Shown here: piece by piece, positions 17,592 to 25,217 of the stretch
Layout: every line of letters begins with the position of its first letter
Numbering within the stretch: position 1 is the first letter of the stretch
From: Gammaproteobacteria bacterium
GTDB lineage: Bacteria > Pseudomonadota > Gammaproteobacteria > Steroidobacterales > PWYM01
DNA: 40,077 nucleotides
Reading direction: 5' to 3'
NCBI GenBank assembly: GCA_007127715.1
Contig: SKYU01000055.1
Span: 1 to 40,077, forward strand
The notes under the pieces: model-generated
What the model saw: the letters and a program-made list of their open reading frames with translations, nothing else
Database searches by the model: none
Told to the model about the DNA's origin: nothing
Position numbers and translations under genes: made by a program

Positions 17592-19685
17592 TCAGAACCC
17601 GTAGCGCAGCGTCACCCCGACCTGGCGGGGATCGCCGCGGCGGATGTAGAGCGTGTCTATGAAATCCGGCGGCTCGTTGCCAAAGAAGAACCCACGCACG
17701 GCATAGGTCTGGTTGCCCAGGTTGCGCCCCCAGGCCGACACCTGCCAGCGCTCGTTCTCCCAGCCCAGACGGGCATTGAGCAGGGCGTAGGCGCGCGAGC
17801 GCTGGTCATGGCTGTCAGAGAAATAGAACGCCTCGCGACCGGTCACCTCCAGGCGCGCGAACCAGCCCTGCGCAGGGCCCCAGTCCAGACCCGCCGCGTA
17901 CTGGGCGTTCGGGGCGTGAGCCTGCTCGCGGCCTACCGGTCCGCCCGGAAACTCCCGGTACTTCGTCTCAAGCAGACCCAGCGAGGCGAACAGGCTGAGG
18001 TCGCGCAGCAGCTGCCAGGTCAGATCGAGCTCCGCCCCGTAGTTGTAGCCGCGGGCGGCGTTGTCGGTGAAAAAGATGAAGGTCAGGGGATCGGTCGGGT
18101 CGAGCTGGAAGGAAGTGCTGACCTGCTGGTCACGACGCATCATGTAGAACACCGAGAGATTGGTGGAAAGACGGCCATCCAGGAAACGCCCGCGCAGCCC
18201 CGTCTCGAAATTCCACAGGTATTCCGTGTCGAAGCCGCGCCGTTCCTCGGGAATGTTCAGCCCGATGTTGAAACCGCCGGCCTTGTAGCCACGCGAGACC
18301 GCGCCGTAAAGCGACAGCGCGTCGCTCGCCTGCCAGGTCAGCGTGACCGCACCGCCCAGCATGGTCTCGGTGGGGTCGAAGTCGATGCCGGCGCTGTCGG
18401 TGTATTCGGCGCTGCGCCGCTCCAGCCGCAGCCCGGTTTTCAGCTGCCAGCCGTCGGCCAGGGCGAAATCGAGTTCACCGAAGGCGGCCAGGTTGCGCGC
18501 CTTGTAGCGGCTGTCCAGCTCGCGGAATACCGCGCCGTTGAAGAGATCGAGATTGGCGTTGTCCTCCTTCAGGGACATCCCGTAGATGCCGAGCACCCAG
18601 GCGGCGCGCCCGGCGAACAGTTCCGCGCCGGGCTCGGACAGCAGGCGCAGCTCCTGACTGGCCGTCCGGCGCTGGCGGTCGGTGCGGGAGAAGAAATCAT
18701 ATGGGGCGAACTCGCCCCAGAAGGCCTCGTTACCCCAGTCGCCGTCAAAGCTGGTCTCGATGTCGGAGTTGGCCGCCGAGGTGATGCTCTGCAGCCGCGC
18801 GGGCCCCGCCAGCCAGTCCAGCCTGAGCGAGGCCGCCCGCGAGCGCTGGGCGTCGCGCCCCGGCCGGTCGGACTGCGTCACCAGAGTGTTGTCGATGGCG
18901 AAGGCATCATAGCCGTTGTCCAGATCGATATGGAGGGCCGTGAGATCAGCCTGGAACCGGTCGTCGGGCGCATACCGCAGCCGGGCGCGGGTGGTGAGCT
19001 CGTCGCGACGGTTGGTGTCCGAGCGGCCGAGGAAGACGTTGTCGCGAAAGCCGTCGCTGCGCCAGCGCTGCGCGGAGAGCCGGTAACTCCAGGCCTCGTC
19101 CAGCGGCCCGCCGAAGGCCAGCCCTGCCGCCCGGGCGTTGTCATTGCCCACCGTGAGCTCGCTGTCGAGTTCGAAGCGCTCCCCCGGCTCGCGGCTCCTG
19201 ACGTACACCAGCCCAGCCAGGGCATTGGCGCCGTAACGCGTGCCCTGCGGACCGCGCAGCACCTCGAGCTGCTCGATATCGAACAGCGTCGCCACCATGC
19301 CGATGCCACTGAAGTCGATGTCGTCGACGATGAAGCCGACCGAAGGGTTCGGCGCGCCCTGGTACTGGCTGCGCTCGCCTATGCCCCGCAGCTGCAGGTA
19401 GCGCGGCCGCGAGCTCTCGCCGGAGAAGTTGCTGTTGGGCACCAGCCCGAGCACATCCTCGAAGTGCTGCACACCGGCGTCTCGCAGCGTAGCGGCATCC
19501 AGCACGGTGATGCTGACCGGGACACGGGTAAGATCCTCGCCGCGGAAATCCGCTGTCACGACGATCTCGTCGATGCGTGGCACATCGATCCCCGGGGCAT
19601 CGATGCGTGACCCGTCCTGCCCGATGGCAAGCGCGGGGAGGGTGGCGGCGACGAGCGCCGCGGGAAGGCTGCGGACAACAGTCAT
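17592..19685 (-). CDS. TonB-dependent receptor, probable thiamine transporter
   Basis: Outer-membrane receptor (697 aa). Signal peptide MTVVRSLPAALVAATLPALAIGQ, then a short RIDAPGIDVPRIDEIVVTA segment holding the TonB-box-like motif, the plug (VPVSITVLDAATLRDAGVQHFEDVLGLVPN ... LEVLRGPQGTRYGANALAGLVYV) and the barrel. It is the first gene after a TPP riboswitch and is followed after three bases by the PnuT-type gene. This matches the thiamine-regulated outer-membrane receptor class described in comparative genomics of thiamine regulation. AGGAGA precedes the ATG and is partly buried in a hairpin (separate entry). Substrate thiamine, or a phosphorylated or precursor form, is inferred. Confidence 0.9.
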   Translation of the reverse strand: MTVVRSLPAALVAATLPALAIGQDGSRIDAPGIDVPRIDEIVVTADFRGEDLTRVPVSITVLDAATLRDAGVQHFEDVLGLVPNSNFSGESSRPRYLQLRGIGERSQYQGAPNPSVGFIVDDIDFSGIGMVATLFDIEQLEVLRGPQGTRYGANALAGLVYVRSREPGERFELDSELTVGNDNARAAGLAFGGPLDEAWSYRLSAQRWRSDGFRDNVFLGRSDTNRRDELTTRARLRYAPDDRFQADLTALHIDLDNGYDAFAIDNTLVTQSDRPGRDAQRSRAASLRLDWLAGPARLQSITSAANSDIETSFDGDWGNEAFWGEFAPYDFFSRTDRQRRTASQELRLLSEPGAELFAGRAAWVLGIYGMSLKEDNANLDLFNGAVFRELDSRYKARNLAAFGELDFALADGWQLKTGLRLERRSAEYTDSAGIDFDPTETMLGGAVTLTWQASDALSLYGAVSRGYKAGGFNIGLNIPEERRGFDTEYLWNFETGLRGRFLDGRLSTNLSVFYMMRRDQQVSTSFQLDPTDPLTFIFFTDNAARGYNYGAELDLTWQLLRDLSLFASLGLLETKYREFPGGPVGREQAHAPNAQYAAGLDWGPAQGWFARLEVTGREAFYFSDSHDQRSRAYALLNARLGWENERWQVSAWGRNLGNQTYAVRGFFFGNEPPDFIDTLYIRRGDPRQVGVTLRYGF

Positions 19686-19690
19686 GGATC

Positions 19691-19713
19691 TCTCCTGCAG
19701 AGTGCAAAGGAGA
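19691..19713 (-). promoter_or_regulatory. Putative Shine-Dalgarno-sequestering hairpin of the TPP riboswitch
   Basis: On the minus strand TCTCCT-TT-GCA-CTC-TGC-AGGAGA folds as two short stems. The AGGAGA arm is the ribosome-binding site of the TonB receptor, five bases before its ATG. No T-run follows, so this would act on translation rather than as a terminator. It is the natural expression platform for the aptamer just upstream. Confidence 0.6.
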
Positions 19714-19749
19714 CCCGGTTCGTGGTGCGAGGGAGTAAACGGTGGACCC

Positions 19750-19848
19750 CGTCCCTACGCCGGTACTAACCGGATCAGGTTCAACGGGTTGACGGCTGTG
19801 CCTTGCGGCGGGCCGCCTCTCAGGTCTGCAAGACCACCCCGGAGGTGA
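19750..19848 (-). ncRNA. TPP riboswitch (THI element) aptamer
   Basis: The minus strand carries the classic THI-box order: CCGGGGTGGTC, then CTGAGAGG, then the highly conserved ACCCGTTGAACCTGATCCGGTTAGTACCGGCGTAGGGA block split here by coordinates. The first pieces build P1/P2 and the pyrimidine-sensing CUGAGA loop; the latter is the pyrophosphate-sensing arm. It ends about 65 bases before the TonB receptor ATG and begins about 50 bases after the moaB stop. It should shut off the receptor-pnuT-kinase operon when TPP is abundant. A promoter may lie at 19850-19895 (TTGTGT and TATCTA are visible but poorly spaced); otherwise it is reached by read-through from moaB. Confidence 0.95.
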
Positions 19849-19897
19849 CGCGAAGTGTAGATAAAGGCACAGGGCAAACACAAGGCTTGCCGGACGC

Positions 19898-20431
19898 TTA
19901 CTCCCCCAGCCGCGGAATCAGATCGGCGAGGTTGCAGGGTTTGTTGCGGCTGTCGAGCTGCTGGGAGATGAGCTTGTCCCAGCCGGTCTCACACGCGTTG
20001 GCAGAGCCGGGCAGGCAGAACACCACGGTCCCGTTGGCCACGCCGGCCATGCAGCGCGACTGGATGGTCGAGGTGCCGATCTCCTCGTAGGAGAGCCAGC
20101 GAAAGACTTCCGCGAAGCCATCGATGATCTTGTCGAGCAGCGGTTCGATGGCCTCCGGCGTGCCGTCGCGGCCGGTGACGCCCGTCCCGCCCGTGGTGAT
20201 GATGACCTGGATGTCCGGGTCGGCGATCCAGGCGGACACCACGGCGCGGATCTGGTAGATGTCGTCGGGGACGATGCGCCGCTCGGCAAGCGAGTGGCCC
20301 GTGCGGATCAGCCGATCGGCCAACAGCGCGCCGGACTTGTCGGTCGATTCGGTACGGGTGTCGGAAATGGTCAGCACCGCGATCGACAGGGGCGTCGGCG
20401 GTGTCTCATCCTTCGGAGCTGTCTGGCTCAT
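19898..20431 (-). CDS. moaB: Molybdenum cofactor biosynthesis protein B (MoaB)
   Basis: MogA/MoaB-type protein (177 aa) that binds molybdopterin and, in MogA-like members, adenylates it before molybdenum insertion. Motifs are [39 protein letters not shown] (the MPT-binding signature) and [20 protein letters not shown]. Length fits MoaB better than the larger MogA-gephyrin fusions. ATG 20431 has GAGGAC in front and is preferred to 20473. It lies 44 bases after the acoC-like gene and before the TPP riboswitch, far from moaCDE. Its place in this operon has no obvious functional reason. Confidence 0.93.
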   Translation of the reverse strand: MSQTAPKDETPPTPLSIAVLTISDTRTESTDKSGALLADRLIRTGHSLAERRIVPDDIYQIRAVVSAWIADPDIQVIITTGGTGVTGRDGTPEAIEPLLDKIIDGFAEVFRWLSYEEIGTSTIQSRCMAGVANGTVVFCLPGSANACETGWDKLISQQLDSRNKPCNLADLIPRLGE

Positions 20432-20475
20432 GGTGTCCTCGCTGCAACCGGACGCACGACGCCCGGCCGACAAGC

Positions 20476-21594
20476 TTACCCCAGGTGCGCCTGGAGCAGG
20501 CGGTTGACCTGGCCGGCCGCCTCCATGTGGGGCATGTGGCCCACGGACGCCAGGCGTTCCACGCGGACATGCGCGGGCAGCCCGTCGGCATCGGCCGGAT
20601 CGGCGATCGCATCCTCGCGGCCCCAGATCACCAGCACCGGACGTGCCGGATCATCAAGCACACCGCGCAGCGAGACGGCCTGGCGGCCATCGGGAAAAAC
20701 GCCCGCCATCAGGGTCTCCAGCGCAGCCGTCACCCCGTCGAGGCGCTTGACCTTGAGAATATCGTTGATCATGTCGCGGGAGACCAGGGATTCGTCGCAG
20801 AACAGCTGTGCAAGTACCGGCTTCATGTCGCGGCGGCTCTGCCCGGCGATGAACCCCTGGAGGTAGCCGGCGTTGATGCCCGCCCCCAGCCCCGCCGGTG
20901 CCAGCAGCGCGAGTGATGCCACACGCTCGGGAGCACGGCGGGTGGCTTCCAGCACCACGCCCCCGCCCATGGAGTGTCCCGCGAGATGCGCACGGGGAAT
21001 CCCGAGTGCGTCGAGAAAGCCCAGCAGCAGTTCGGCGAGCGACGCCAACGTGCCCTCTCCGACGGCCTTGGTCGAGGCCCCGTGGCCTGGCAGGTCGAGC
21101 GCATATACCGGCCGGGTGCCAGCGAGTTCAGTCAGGTTGAACAGCCAGTTGTTCGCATCGCCACCGAAGCCATGCACCAGCACCAGGGGCGTCGCCTCGC
21201 CACTGCCGGCAGCCAGGTAGCTGATCCGTGCCCCGCCGACATCGATGCTCCGGGGACCTGCGCTGGCACCCTCGTCGGCATCGCCGCCGGGCACGAAACT
21301 CGCCTGGAAGTCGGCGACGAAGGCGTCGATCTCGGCCGCGTCCGGCGAGCTGCCCGGCTCGGCGATCACCGCAAGCAGCCCACCTACGGCAAGGGTCTCG
21401 CCCGGCTGGGCGACGATTCGCACCACCCGGCCGGCCACCGGGGACTCGACCGCATTGGCGATCTTGCTGGTCTCGACCTCCAGCAACTCGTCGCCGGGGG
21501 AGACCTCGTCTCCCTCGGCGACGTGCCACTCGACCACCGCCCCCTCTTCCATGGACAGGCCCCACTTCGGGACCTTGAGGGCCTGAAGACTCAT
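20476..21594 (-). CDS. acoC: AcoC-like lipoyl-domain/alpha-beta hydrolase E2 component
   Basis: Two-domain protein (372 aa). Residues 1-80 are a lipoyl domain with the lipoate-accepting Lys44 in VETSKIANA. From about residue 118 an alpha/beta hydrolase fold follows, with oxyanion HGFGG, nucleophile Ser208 (GHSMGGG), the Asp of WGREDA and the His of VGHMPHM. The classic E2 acyltransferase HxxxDG site is absent. This unusual architecture and length are those of AcoC from acetoin-cleaving systems, where the unit transfers an acetyl group to CoA. Its ATG overlaps the stop of the E1-beta gene (ATGA). No E3 (lipoamide dehydrogenase) gene follows, so a housekeeping E3 must serve it. Confidence 0.88.
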   Translation of the reverse strand: MSLQALKVPKWGLSMEEGAVVEWHVAEGDEVSPGDELLEVETSKIANAVESPVAGRVVRIVAQPGETLAVGGLLAVIAEPGSSPDAAEIDAFVADFQASFVPGGDADEGASAGPRSIDVGGARISYLAAGSGEATPLVLVHGFGGDANNWLFNLTELAGTRPVYALDLPGHGASTKAVGEGTLASLAELLLGFLDALGIPRAHLAGHSMGGGVVLEATRRAPERVASLALLAPAGLGAGINAGYLQGFIAGQSRRDMKPVLAQLFCDESLVSRDMINDILKVKRLDGVTAALETLMAGVFPDGRQAVSLRGVLDDPARPVLVIWGREDAIADPADADGLPAHVRVERLASVGHMPHMEAAGQVNRLLQAHLG

Positions 21595-22619
21595 GCGGAC
21601 ATCCGTCGGGGCCGGGCTTCCAGCAGCTGGCGCACGGCCGTCTCGACCTTGGCAGGTGACGGGATGTAGGCGTCTTCCAGCGTCGGCGCAAACGGCACGG
21701 GTGTATGCGGCACGGTGACCTGGCGGATCGGGGCACGCAGGAATTCGAAGCCCTCCTGGGCGACCATGCCGGCGATGTCTCCCGCCAGCCCGCAACGCGC
21801 CGCGGATTCGTCGACGATCACCAGCCGGCCGGTTTTCTCGACGCTCTCGAGGATGGAATCGGTGTCGAGAGGCGAGCTGGTCCGCGGGTCGAGCACCTCG
21901 ACCGAAACACCCTCGCGGCCGAGCTTGTCGGCGACCTCATTGGCGATGTGAACCATGCGGGAGAAGGCGACGATGGTCACGTCATCGCCGTCGCGGGTGA
22001 AGTTCGCCTCGCCGAAGGGAATCGTGTAGGCCTCGTCCGGCACGTCGTCGGCGATGTCATAAAGAGCCTTGTGCTCGAAGAAAATGACCGGGTCATCATC
22101 GCGAATCGCCTGGATCATCAGGCCCTTCGCGTCGTAGGCGTTGGACGGAATCACGCACTTCAGTCCCGGCACGGCCGTGAACAGGTGATACAGCGACTGC
22201 GAGTGCTGCGCAGCGGCCCGGAAGCCGGCACCGATCATCGTGCGCAACACCATCGGCGTACGCGCCTTGCCGCCGAACATGTAACGGAACTTGGCGGCCT
22301 GGTTCATGATCTGGTCGAAGCACACGCCGACGAAGTCGACGAACATCAGCTCCGCCACAGGCCGCAGGCCGGTGGTCGCCGCGCCAGCCGCAGCCCCCAT
22401 GATCGCGGATTCGGAGATCGGCGTGTCGATCACCCGCTCGCGGCCGAACTCACCGATCAGCCCCTTGGTGACGCCCATCACGCCGCCATAGGCATCCTCC
22501 TCGCCGCTGCCGCCGGCACCGCCGGAGACATCCTCGCCGATGATGATGACATCGGGGTCGCGGGCCATCTCCTGACGCAGCGCCTCGTTGATCGCCTCGC
22601 GTATCGTCTTCTTCGCCAT
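21591..22619 (-). CDS. acoB: TPP-dependent dehydrogenase E1 beta subunit (AcoB-like)
   Basis: E1-beta subunit (342 aa) of the pyruvate/acetoin dehydrogenase type. Motifs: the start TIREAINEALRQEMARDPDVIIIGEDV, FGRERVIDTPISESAIMGAAAGAA, AELMFVDFVGVCFDQIMNQAAKFRYM and the C-terminal VDESAARCGLAGDIAGMV transketolase-C region. It pairs with the alpha subunit to form the heterotetramer that decarboxylates the substrate on TPP and reduces the lipoyl arm of E2. It begins 12 bases after the alpha gene. Acetoin is favoured because of the AcoC-type partner; pyruvate or a branched 2-oxoacid cannot be excluded. Confidence 0.92.
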   Translation of the reverse strand: MAKKTIREAINEALRQEMARDPDVIIIGEDVSGGAGGSGEEDAYGGVMGVTKGLIGEFGRERVIDTPISESAIMGAAAGAATTGLRPVAELMFVDFVGVCFDQIMNQAAKFRYMFGGKARTPMVLRTMIGAGFRAAAQHSQSLYHLFTAVPGLKCVIPSNAYDAKGLMIQAIRDDDPVIFFEHKALYDIADDVPDEAYTIPFGEANFTRDGDDVTIVAFSRMVHIANEVADKLGREGVSVEVLDPRTSSPLDTDSILESVEKTGRLVIVDESAARCGLAGDIAGMVAQEGFEFLRAPIRQVTVPHTPVPFAPTLEDAYIPSPAKVETAVRQLLEARPRRMSA

Positions 22620-22631
22620 GGCCGAGCCCCC

Positions 22632-23603
22632 TCAGTAACTCACGTAGACATCGGTGGTCAGTTCACTCACCGGCGGATAGTCGGCCGCGCGCGCCTCGGC
22701 GACGGCCTCTTCGATCAGTTCGGCGACTTCCGCGTCGATGGCGTCGAGCTGGGCCTCCGTCAGGGTGCCTTCGCCGGTGACCCGGGCGCGGAATATCTTC
22801 ATGCAGTCACCCTCCTCGCGAATCCGCTTGAGTTCCTCGGCGGAACGGTAGGTCTGCGGGTCGCCCTCGTAGTGGCCGTAGAATCGCAGCGCCACGGCCT
22901 CGATGGCGCTTGGACCGCCGCCATTGCGCGCACGCTCGATCGCCTCGCCGGCCGCCTCGGCCACGGCGAAGAAATCGGTACCATCGACACGCACGGCAGG
23001 CATGCCAAAGCCCGCGGCCCGCCCGGCGATATCCCTGGACCCTACCGCGTAGTCCGCCCCGGTGCCCTCGCCGTAGCCGTTGTTCTCGACCACGAACAGC
23101 ACTGGCAGCTTCAGCACCACGGCCATGTTCATGGCCTCGAAGGTCGTACCCTGGTTGGAACCGCCATCGCCGGTGAACGAGACCGCGCAGTGGCGGGTCT
23201 TCTTCGTCTTGGCCGTGAGCGCCGCACCGACCGCAAGCGGGGGATTGCCACCGACGATGGCGTTGGCCCCGAGCATGCCCTGGGAGAGATCGGCGATGTG
23301 CATGGACCCACCCTTCCCGGCGCACAGCCCGCCCTGCTTGCCGAAGATCTCCTTCATCATGCCCTTCACGTCGCAGAGCTTGGCAATGCAGTGGCCATGC
23401 CCGCGATGCGTCGAGCCGATGTAGTCCTTCTCGCTCAGATGGATGCACACCCCTGTGGCGATGGCCTCCTGGCCGGCGTACAGGTGCACGAACCCGGGAA
23501 TGTCGCCGGTGGTGTTCTCGGCATGGATACGCTCCTCGAAGTCGCGGATGGTGCGCATCCGCCGGTAGGCATCGAGCAGCTGGGACTCGCTGAAGGTCGT
23601 CAT
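22632..23603 (-). CDS. acoA: TPP-dependent dehydrogenase E1 alpha subunit (AcoA-like)
   Basis: E1-alpha subunit (323 aa). The TPP-binding motif runs from GDGGSNQG (145-152) to VENN (172-175). STHRGHGHCIAKL is the conserved loop near the thiazolium, and the start LLDAYRRMRTIRDFEERI is typical. Length fits AcoA of acetoin dehydrogenases. GGGGAG lies six bases before the ATG. It is the first gene of acoABC-moaB, 137 bases after the amidase on the same strand. No sigma54-type -24/-12 site and no acoR-like activator gene are visible, although both are common in acetoin operons. Confidence 0.92.
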   Translation of the reverse strand: MTTFSESQLLDAYRRMRTIRDFEERIHAENTTGDIPGFVHLYAGQEAIATGVCIHLSEKDYIGSTHRGHGHCIAKLCDVKGMMKEIFGKQGGLCAGKGGSMHIADLSQGMLGANAIVGGNPPLAVGAALTAKTKKTRHCAVSFTGDGGSNQGTTFEAMNMAVVLKLPVLFVVENNGYGEGTGADYAVGSRDIAGRAAGFGMPAVRVDGTDFFAVAEAAGEAIERARNGGGPSAIEAVALRFYGHYEGDPQTYRSAEELKRIREEGDCMKIFRARVTGEGTLTEAQLDAIDAEVAELIEEAVAEARAADYPPVSELTTDVYVSY

Positions 23604-23679
23604 CTTGGCTCCCCCGTGAGGCGCTCCGGACCCCGCCGGGCGCGCGCTGAAAAACAGACTGACTCGTCGGTTTTTTCCG

Positions 23680-23709
23680 ATTTCAACCGCCGCCCGGAGG
23701 GCTTGTCAA
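23680..23709 (-). promoter_or_regulatory. Candidate sigma70 promoter of acoABC
   Basis: On the minus strand a perfect TTGACA (23704-23709) is followed after 18 bases by TGAAAT (23680-23685), about 77 bases upstream of acoA. Just downstream is a small CGG-TTTTTT-CCG inverted repeat (23668-23679). The -35 is consensus and the -10 is weak. Confidence 0.4.
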
Positions 23710-23740
23710 GCGGCCGCGGCGAACGCCGGCGCCAGGCCCT

Positions 23741-25186
23741 TCAATCCAGCGGCGGTGGCCGCCAGCCCCCGAGCAGGGCGTGTACCTGCCGGGCGATGGC
23801 CAGCAAGCGGAAATCGCCGTGACGGGGTCCGATCAGCTGGAGGCCGACCGGCAGGCCGGAGGCCTGATCGATGCCCGCCGGGAGTACCGTCGCAGGCAGC
23901 CCGAGCAGCGACGGCAGGGCGATCCAGAACGCCTGGGTCATCCAGGGCTGGGCCCGCCCCCCCAGCACGACCTGGCGTCGCGCAACCGGCGTGGCCTCGT
24001 GCGGCCAGGCGGACCGGTGGAGCACCGGGCAGACCAGCGCATCGTGGGTCTCGAAGACCCGGGCGACCTGGTCGGCCAACGCAAGGCGTTCCTCCTGGAG
24101 ACCCAGCCAGCTGCGATGGGACAGTGTCGCACCCAGCGCCATGGCGCCCGGCAGCCCCCGACCCTCCGCCGACAGGGTCGCCGCGCTTCCGGCCAGGCGC
24201 CCGAGCAGGCTGTCGGGAAACTCGACGCTCATCGCCGCATACATCAGTCGCAGGAAGAGCTCGAACATCCGGCCGGCGTCTTCCACGGGCAGGCAGGGCG
24301 CGGTCGTCACGCCGGCGCCCTCCAGGCGCCGAACCGCCGCAGCCAGCACCTCGGCCACCCCCGGCTCCGGAGGGCTCTCGGGCGCCTCGAGCCACAGACC
24401 GAGCTTCAGCGCCTCGGGCTCGGCTGACCGGCCGGGGCGGCCCAGGCGGCCCGCAGCCCCAGGCGCGAGCAGCACCTCGAGCGCAAGCGCCAGATCACCG
24501 GGATCGCGCGCCAGCGGGCCGGCCGCGAGCATGTCCATCGGCACGCGTCGCCCCGGTTGCCCGGCGAGCTGACCGAGTGCGCTCACCGCCCCCGTGGAGG
24601 GCCGGTGCGCGACGATCCCGCAGCAGTGCGCGGGGATCCGCAGCGAGCCCGCAAGATCGGTTCCGAGTTCCAGCGGCACCAGGCCTGCGGCGACCGCGGC
24701 TGCCGCACCCCCGCTGGAACCGCCCGCGTTGTGCCCGATCCGCCATGGCGTGGACGTGGGCCCGAACAGCGGGTTGTCGGTCTGGATGTCGCCCCCGAAC
24801 TGCGGGGCGTTGGTCTTGCCGAGCACGATGGCGCCGGCCTCGACGAGACGACGGACGGCAGGCGCATGCCGTCCTGGTCGATAGTCACGATACTTTTCGG
24901 CCCCCGAGGTACAGACGAAGCCTGCAACCTCCAGGGTGTCCTTGATGGTCACGGGCAGGCCATGCAGCGGGCCGAGTTCGGCGTTGTGGGCCCGGGCGCG
25001 ATCCGCCTGGTCGGCGGCGGCGCGCGCCGACACGGCATCCAGCGCGACCACGGCGCCAAGTGCGCCACCATGCCGGGCGATGCGCTCCAGACACAGCTCG
25101 ACGAGGTCGCGACTGCTCGTCTCGCCAGCCTCCATCAGTGCCAGCCATTCGCCTGCGGACCGGTAATGCAACGGCACAGTCATCAC
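23741..25186 (-). CDS. Amidase signature family enzyme
   Basis: Amidase (481 aa) of the Ser-cisSer-Lys type, which hydrolyses carboxamides to acid and ammonia. The catalytic lysine is in LPVTIKDTLEVAG, the cis-serine in GHNAGGSSGGAAAAVAAG and the nucleophile serine in LELGTDLAGSLRIPA. It lacks the features of GatA context (no gatB or gatC nearby), so a catabolic or detoxifying amidase is more likely. The start could be either of two consecutive methionines (MMTVPLHY). It is divergent from the MFS gene; the shared gap is only 29-89 bases depending on the MFS start. Confidence 0.9.
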   Translation of the reverse strand: MMTVPLHYRSAGEWLALMEAGETSSRDLVELCLERIARHGGALGAVVALDAVSARAAADQADRARAHNAELGPLHGLPVTIKDTLEVAGFVCTSGAEKYRDYRPGRHAPAVRRLVEAGAIVLGKTNAPQFGGDIQTDNPLFGPTSTPWRIGHNAGGSSGGAAAAVAAGLVPLELGTDLAGSLRIPAHCCGIVAHRPSTGAVSALGQLAGQPGRRVPMDMLAAGPLARDPGDLALALEVLLAPGAAGRLGRPGRSAEPEALKLGLWLEAPESPPEPGVAEVLAAAVRRLEGAGVTTAPCLPVEDAGRMFELFLRLMYAAMSVEFPDSLLGRLAGSAATLSAEGRGLPGAMALGATLSHRSWLGLQEERLALADQVARVFETHDALVCPVLHRSAWPHEATPVARRQVVLGGRAQPWMTQAFWIALPSLLGLPATVLPAGIDQASGLPVGLQLIGPRHGDFRLLAIARQVHALLGGWRPPPLD

Positions 25187-25211
25187 GCCACGATACCACT
25201 GCCGGCGGCGT

Positions 25212-25217
25212 TACAAT
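25212..25217 (+). promoter_or_regulatory. Possible -10 box overlapping the proposed MFS start
   Basis: TACAAT sits across the ATG at 25216. If it is a real -10, translation must begin later, at the in-frame TTG at 25276. No good -35 is seen 17 bases upstream. It is listed because it bears on the choice of start codon. Confidence 0.25.

Noticed and set aside
17295-19610. 771-aa plus-strand ORF
   Set aside because: Antisense shadow of the thiamine TonB receptor, with no start signal and no recognisable domain.
23601-23740. Sigma54 promoter upstream of acoA
   Set aside because: Looked for a TGGCAC-N5-TTGC pattern on the minus strand and found none.
21705-23822. 705-aa plus-strand ORF
   Set aside because: Opposite acoA and acoB, which carry full family motifs.
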